Shown: piece by piece, positions 6,446 to 10,054 of the stretch | How the letters are laid out: each line of letters opens with the position of its first letter | Position numbering within the stretch: position 1 is the first letter of the stretch | Assembly (NCBI GenBank): GCA_041485385.1 | Contig: JBGPJM010000188.1 | Span: 1 to 10,054 of the forward strand | Length of the DNA stretch: 10,054 nucleotides | Source of the DNA: JBGPJM01 sp041485385 | Lineage (GTDB): Bacteria > Planctomycetota > Phycisphaerae > Phycisphaerales > UBA1924 | Reading direction: 5' to 3' | Program-made: the position numbers and the translations under genes | Notes under the pieces: generated by a model | What the model was told of the DNA's origin: nothing | Database searches by the model: none | The model's input: only the letters and a program-made list of their open reading frames with translations

Positions 6446-7315
6446 ATGCCCCGCAATACCCGCGCCGCCCTGATCCAGTGCTCCAACCCGCTCACCGACG
6501 TGACGGACCTGAAGAAGGTCAAGTCGGCCATGATCGAGAAGCACCTGCCGCTGATCAAGCAGGCGGCCGAGAAGGGGGCGCAGGTGTGCTGCCTGCAGGA
6601 GATCTTCTACGGCCCGTACTTCTGCGCCGAGCAGCAGACCCGGTGGTACGAGACGGCGGAGGAGATCCCCGACGGCCCGACGATCCGGCTGATGCGCGAC
6701 GTGGCGAAGAAGCACGGGATGCTGATGATCGTGCCAATCTACGAGAAGGAGATGGCGGGGCTGTACTACAACACGGCCGCGGTGATCTCGCACACGGGGG
6801 AGTACCTCGGGCGGTACCGCAAGCACCACATCCCGCAGGTGCACCCGGGGTTCTGGGAGAAGTTCTACTTCACGCCGGGGAACGGGGGGTACCCGGTGTT
6901 CGAGACGCCGTTCGGGAAGATCGGGGTGTACATCTGCTACGACCGGCACTTCCCGGAGGGGGCGCGGGAGCTGGGGCTGAACGGGGCGGAGATCGTGTTC
7001 AACCCCAGCGCGACGGTGGCGGGGCTCTCCGAGTACCTGTGGAAGCTGGAGCAGCCGGCGCACGCGGTGGCGAACCAGTACTTCGTGGGGGCGATCAACC
7101 GGGTGGGGGTGGAGGCGCCGTGGAAGATCGGTGAGTTCTACGGGCAGAGTTATTTCTGCAACCCGCGGGGGAAGATCTTTGCGGAGGCGTCGCGCGACAA
7201 GGACGAGGTGGTGGTGGCGGACCTGGACCTGGACATGATCGCGGAGGTGAGGAACGTCTGGCAGTTCTACCGCGACCGGCGCCCGGAGAGCTACACCCAG
7301 ATCAGCAAGACTTAG
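6446..7315 (+). CDS. Beta-ureidopropionase (N-carbamoyl-beta-alanine amidohydrolase, nitrilase superfamily)
   Basis: This 289-residue cytoplasmic amidohydrolase releases beta-alanine (or 3-aminoisobutyrate), CO2 and ammonia from the N-carbamoyl amino acid made by dihydropyrimidinase. The nitrilase triad is intact: Glu52 in LQEIFYGPYF, Lys126 in YRKHHIPQ and Cys164 in ICYDRHFPEG. Glu138 in FWEKFYF fits the second glutamate. FNPSAT (185-190), GLSEYLWKLEQPAHAVANQY (193-212) and GAINRVGVE (215-223) match the beta-ureidopropionase branch better than the related N-carbamoylputrescine amidases. The length matches bacterial members; plant and animal enzymes carry an extra N-terminal region. The start is set by GGAGGA at 6434-6439. 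It is divergent from the permease gene. Its codons are strongly G-ending (GGG, GCG, CTG, CGG), unlike the C-ending codons of preA and hydA. Confidence 0.94.
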   Translation: MPRNTRAALIQCSNPLTDVTDLKKVKSAMIEKHLPLIKQAAEKGAQVCCLQEIFYGPYFCAEQQTRWYETAEEIPDGPTIRLMRDVAKKHGMLMIVPIYEKEMAGLYYNTAAVISHTGEYLGRYRKHHIPQVHPGFWEKFYFTPGNGGYPVFETPFGKIGVYICYDRHFPEGARELGLNGAEIVFNPSATVAGLSEYLWKLEQPAHAVANQYFVGAINRVGVEAPWKIGEFYGQSYFCNPRGKIFAEASRDKDEVVVADLDLDMIAEVRNVWQFYRDRRPESYTQISKT

Positions 7316-7329
7316 CGGCACAGGACTCA

Positions 7330-7363
7330 CCCCCCGCCTGCCTCCTCCCACCCTCGACCCCCC
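7330..7363 (-). other. G-run cluster (possible G-quadruplex) between convergent genes
   Basis: The 54-bp spacer between the beta-ureidopropionase stop and the S41-like gene stop contains C-runs of 6, 3, 3 and 6 on the + strand (7330-7335, 7347-7349, 7351-7353, 7358-7363), so the minus strand has four G-runs with loops of 4, 1 and 11. No hairpin terminator is visible in this spacer. Confidence 0.35.
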
Positions 7364-7369
7364 GCCTCA

Positions 7370-8911
7370 TCATTGCGTCGTCTCCGGCCGCGCCGGCTCT
7401 TCGGCGGGCCCGGCCTGCTCCAGCAGCCACGCGCGGGCGCCCTGCTTGGCTCGTTCCTTCGACGAGCTGTCGACGTCGGGGCGGCAGCCGCGGTCGGTCC
7501 GCTCGCCGCTCGGCGGCCGGTAGTCCAGCGACGGCATCCACACGACCCACCCCTGGCCGATGTCGACGGGGCGCGAGAGCGTCGGGCGCCCGGCGGTGGG
7601 CGACCCGAAGAGCCGGGCCCGGCCGCTGCACTTGAGCGTCCACGCGAGGGCCTCGGTCGAGGTGGTCGTCTTGCTCGTGGTCAGCACGGCGACGGGGCCC
7701 GCGAAACGACGCTGGGCCGGCAGAATCGTGACCCGCGCCGCCCCGCCGCCGTCGAGCAGCTTCTCGATGGCCTCGACGGACTCGGCGCTCGACAGCTCCG
7801 CGTGCGCGACGTCTTCGAGTTTCCCCGCCTTGACCGATGGCCGCGCCGCGGCGCCGAAGAACGTGCCCGCGTCCACCGGGGCATCGATCAGCCACGAGAC
7901 CACGCGGAGCGAGGCGAGCGTCACGCCGGGGCAGCCGCGGAGGTCCAGCACCAGCGCCCGCGGGTTGTGCGAGAGCACCTCCTCGAAGGCGCGGTCCACG
8001 TCCGCGGTATCAAGGAACGCCTCGGCCTTGAGGGTCGCGATGCCGGTCTCGTCGTCGTAGGTCACCCTCAGGGTGGCCATGCCCGCATCCTTCAGCCCGC
8101 CCAGCTGGGTCCGCCAGTCGGGGTCGAACCGCTTGAGGACCAGCGGCAGCGCGAACTTGATGTTGTTGCGCCCCGCGACAACCGCGCCGAAGATGAACTC
8201 GACGTCGTCCTGTGAGGCCGCGGCGTTGTTCCGCAGCTGGCGGAGGTACCCCCGCACCTGGCCGGATTGCAGCATCGAGGCGTCGTACAGCCGCTCGGTG
8301 AACGCCCGCTCGACCGACGCGGCGAGCGCCGGGTAGTCGGCCCCTGCCGTCTCGTCGGCCCGGACCGGCCGGATCGTCATCGTCCCGACTCGATGGTCGT
8401 CGGGGCCGTAGAGCTCGACGGGTCCGCTCGCGCTGGTCATCTTCGTCCGAACCTGGGCGCTCTTCACGCCGGGGCCGAGCGTCCCCCTGCCGGGCCGCCC
8501 GTCGTGCGGGAGCGAGCTGTTCCACGCGAGGATCGAGCCGCCGGGGAAGATGTGGCCGGCGAAGATCGAGCCGAAGAACCCCTCGAGGCCGCCGATCATG
8601 CCCCACGCGACGTCCGGGCGCGTGCTGGCCGTGAAACCGTTCCTGGTCGGCTTGGCCGTGAGCCGGCCGGAAACCTCGCCGAGCAGCGGGGCCTTGAACG
8701 TTGCGATGTACTCACCGTCGAGCGGCAGCGTGGTCTCGAGCGGCGCCGGCGTCCCGGCCTCCGCGCCGTCCTTCGCCATCCCGCCCGCCCCCCCCGGCGC
8801 GCCGGCCGACCACGCGCTCCTGTGCGCCGGGACCGGGTGGGCAGTTGTGCACGCCGCCAGGCAGGCGGTGAGGCCGATCGCCGCGGCTCTCCGAATCGTC
8901 GAACACATCAT
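7370..8911 (-). CDS. S41-protease-like lipoprotein with degenerate active site
   Basis: This 513-residue exported protein starts with a lipoprotein signal: a short basic N-region, a hydrophobic core and lipobox LAAC with lipidation expected at Cys21. An Ala/Gly/Pro-rich linker follows to about residue 60, then a strand-rich region (about 65-185). The C-terminal half resembles S41 (C-terminal-processing/IRBP-type) peptidases, with RALVLDLRGCPGV (318-330), VAVLTTSKTTTSTEALAWTL (407-426) and ARLFGSPTAGRPT (432-444). Where CtpA-type enzymes have the nucleophile in TASASE, this protein has TTTSTE (Thr417 at the Ser position), and Arg442 stands where the catalytic Lys would be. IRBP-type S41 members also lack that Lys, but normally keep the Ser. 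It may be inactive or use another residue. The first of two tandem ATGs (8911) has GGGAG eight bases upstream; the gene ends in tandem TGA codons. It lies 59 bp after the semialdehyde dehydrogenase gene and may be co-transcribed. No role in pyrimidine breakdown is apparent. Confidence 0.75.
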   Translation of the reverse strand: MMCSTIRRAAAIGLTACLAACTTAHPVPAHRSAWSAGAPGGAGGMAKDGAEAGTPAPLETTLPLDGEYIATFKAPLLGEVSGRLTAKPTRNGFTASTRPDVAWGMIGGLEGFFGSIFAGHIFPGGSILAWNSSLPHDGRPGRGTLGPGVKSAQVRTKMTSASGPVELYGPDDHRVGTMTIRPVRADETAGADYPALAASVERAFTERLYDASMLQSGQVRGYLRQLRNNAAASQDDVEFIFGAVVAGRNNIKFALPLVLKRFDPDWRTQLGGLKDAGMATLRVTYDDETGIATLKAEAFLDTADVDRAFEEVLSHNPRALVLDLRGCPGVTLASLRVVSWLIDAPVDAGTFFGAAARPSVKAGKLEDVAHAELSSAESVEAIEKLLDGGGAARVTILPAQRRFAGPVAVLTTSKTTTSTEALAWTLKCSGRARLFGSPTAGRPTLSRPVDIGQGWVVWMPSLDYRPPSGERTDRGCRPDVDSSSKERAKQGARAWLLEQAGPAEEPARPETTQ

Positions 8912-8942
8912 TCGTCGTGCTCCCGGATCATGCGGGCGGCTT

Positions 8943-8969
8943 GGGGCGGGGGGGGTGGGGGGTGGGGGG
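8943..8969 (+). other. Strong G-quadruplex motif next to the mmsA stop
   Basis: Four G-runs of 4, 8, 6 and 6 bases are separated by single-base loops (C, T, T) on the + strand. It occupies nearly half of the 59-bp spacer between the mmsA stop (8971) and the S41-like gene start (8911). The G-rich strand is the template for these minus-strand genes, so their transcript would carry the C-rich complement. Confidence 0.8.
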
Positions 8970-8970
8970 A

Positions 8971-10054
8971 TCACATCCACCGGCTGACGACCACCTTGCT
9001 CTCCGTGTAGAACTTCACGGCGTCCTCGCCGTTGGCGTGCAGGTCGCCGAAGAAGGACTGCTTCCATCCGGCGAAGGGGAAGACCGCCATGGGGGCGGGG
9101 ACGCCGACGTTGATGCCGACCATGCCGACCTGGGCGTGCGTGCGGAACCGCCGCGCGGTGTAGCCGCTGGAGGTGAAGATCACCGCCATGTTGCCGTAGC
9201 GGGAGCGGTTGAGGGTTGCGAGGGCCGCGTCGAGGGTCTCCTCGCGCATCACCGAGAGGACGGGGCCGAAGATCTCCTCGTCGGCGATCTTCATCCCCGG
9301 GCGGACGTTGTCGAAGATCGTCGGGCCGACGAAGCACCCCTTGGCCGGGAGCGCCCCCTTGCGCCCGTCGAGCGCGAGCCTCGCGCCATCCTGCACGCCC
9401 GAATCGATGAACCCCAGGATGCGCGACTTGCTCGCCTCGTCGATCACCGGGCCCATGCCGACGCCCGGCTCGGACCCTCGCGCGACCTTGATCTTCCCGG
9501 CCGCCTCGACCAGCCTGGGGACCAGCCACTTCGCCGTGTCTCCGACCGCGATGCACACCGACCCCGCCAGGCACCGCTGGCCGGTGTTGCCGAAGGCCGA
9601 GCCCAGCACGCCGTCGATCGCGGCGTCCTGGTTGGCATCGGGCATGATGACCATGTAGTTCTTGGCCCCGCCCATGCACTGCGCCCGCTTGCCCGCGCCG
9701 GTCGCCGTCATGTAGATGTGCTTGGCGACCTTGGTGGAGCCGACGAACGAGACGGCCTTGACCTCTTCGTGGGTGATCAGGAAATCCACGACGGAGGGGC
9801 CGCCGGTGACCAGGTTCAGCACGCCCGGCGGCAGGCCGGCGGCGTGCGCCAGCTCGACCTCGCGGACGGCGCTCAGCGGCACCTTCTCGCTGGGCTTGAG
9901 GATGAACGTGTCGCCGCAGGCGATGGCCATCGGCCACATCCACAGTGGGACCATGACCGGGAAGTTGAAGGGCGTGATGCCGACGCAGACGCCCAGGGGC
10001 ACGCGGTCCACCGTGGAGTCGATCCCCACGCCGCTCTTGTCCTCCGTCCGGCAG
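8971..10054 (-). CDS. mmsA: Methylmalonate-semialdehyde dehydrogenase (CoA-acylating), 5' end outside window
   Basis: The C-terminal 361 residues are visible and the frame runs off the window edge; the family is about 500 residues, so roughly 135 are missing. This NAD-dependent enzyme converts malonate semialdehyde or methylmalonate semialdehyde plus CoA to acetyl-CoA or propionyl-CoA and CO2, the exit step for beta-alanine and 3-aminoisobutyrate. Motifs are PLGVCVGITPFNFPVMVPLW, ACGDTFILKPSEKVP, FVGSTKVAKHI, GGAKNYMVIMPDAN, the nucleophile Cys in GNTGQRCLAGSV (codon near 9573-9571), EEIFGPVLSV and FAGWKQSFFGD near the C-terminus. The Glu of the usual ELGGK motif is absent, as is normal for the CoA-dependent subgroup. 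The GTG at 10029 is internal to the conserved domain, not a start. A free-standing role in valine or inositol catabolism is possible elsewhere, but the neighbours point to beta-alanine. Confidence 0.94.
   Translation of the reverse strand, partial: CRTEDKSGVGIDSTVDRVPLGVCVGITPFNFPVMVPLWMWPMAIACGDTFILKPSEKVPLSAVREVELAHAAGLPPGVLNLVTGGPSVVDFLITHEEVKAVSFVGSTKVAKHIYMTATGAGKRAQCMGGAKNYMVIMPDANQDAAIDGVLGSAFGNTGQRCLAGSVCIAVGDTAKWLVPRLVEAAGKIKVARGSEPGVGMGPVIDEASKSRILGFIDSGVQDGARLALDGRKGALPAKGCFVGPTIFDNVRPGMKIADEEIFGPVLSVMREETLDAALATLNRSRYGNMAVIFTSSGYTARRFRTHAQVGMVGINVGVPAPMAVFPFAGWKQSFFGDLHANGEDAVKFYTESKVVVSRWM

Noticed and set aside
6292..7351. N-terminal extension of the permease frame through the beta-ureidopropionase region
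   Set aside because: The extension is antisense to beta-ureidopropionase, is not NCS1-like, and the true N-terminus is visible in another frame from 6291.
8912..9943. Fusion of the S41-like protein to an upstream open frame overlapping mmsA
   Set aside because: The upstream part is an out-of-frame reading of mmsA; a ribosome site plus lipoprotein signal begins at 8911.

Overview
The window is GC-rich, with strong C- or G-ending codon bias, and is almost fully coding. I see no rRNA, tRNA, CRISPR array or insertion sequence. Gene content, the lipoprotein-type S41-like protein and the PYD1-like dihydropyrimidine dehydrogenase suggest a high-GC environmental bacterium. Planctomycetota is my best guess, at low confidence, because nothing here is lineage-diagnostic.

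The dominant theme is reductive pyrimidine catabolism. In pathway order the genes are: dihydropyrimidine dehydrogenase (uracil/thymine to the dihydropyrimidine, 411-1538 +); dihydropyrimidinase (ring opening, 1548-2948 +); nitrilase-type beta-ureidopropionase (release of beta-alanine or 3-aminoisobutyrate, 6446-7315 +); AGXT2-like class III aminotransferase (beta-alanine to malonate semialdehyde, 2945-4360 -); and CoA-acylating methylmalonate-semialdehyde dehydrogenase (to acetyl- or propionyl-CoA, 8971 to the window edge, -). An NCS1-family nucleobase permease (4850-6291 -) would supply the substrate. Uptake through to central metabolism is thus encoded in about 10 kb, although the genes are split over both strands and cannot form one operon.

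Layout: 1-410 is a non-coding leader with a hairpin and a pyrimidine-rich, internally repetitive tract. preA and the dihydropyrimidinase gene form a two-gene + strand unit. The aminotransferase gene converges on it, with the two stop codons overlapping. A small DUF5655-like gene (4449-4835 +) is divergent from the aminotransferase gene and convergent with the permease gene. The permease and beta-ureidopropionase genes diverge from a 154-bp spacer. An S41-protease-like lipoprotein gene (7370-8911 -) lies downstream of the dehydrogenase gene on the same strand and has no obvious link to the pathway.

Main points of interest: the dehydrogenase is the short single-domain, plant-PYD1-like form, without the C-terminal ferredoxin domain and without a visible PreT partner. 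The permease gene appears to carry a one-base deletion after codon 22. The S41-like protein has a degenerate active site. A very strong G-quadruplex motif abuts the stop of the semialdehyde dehydrogenase gene. Strand composition (C-rich versus G-rich + strand) flips near 6300-6450 regardless of gene direction.
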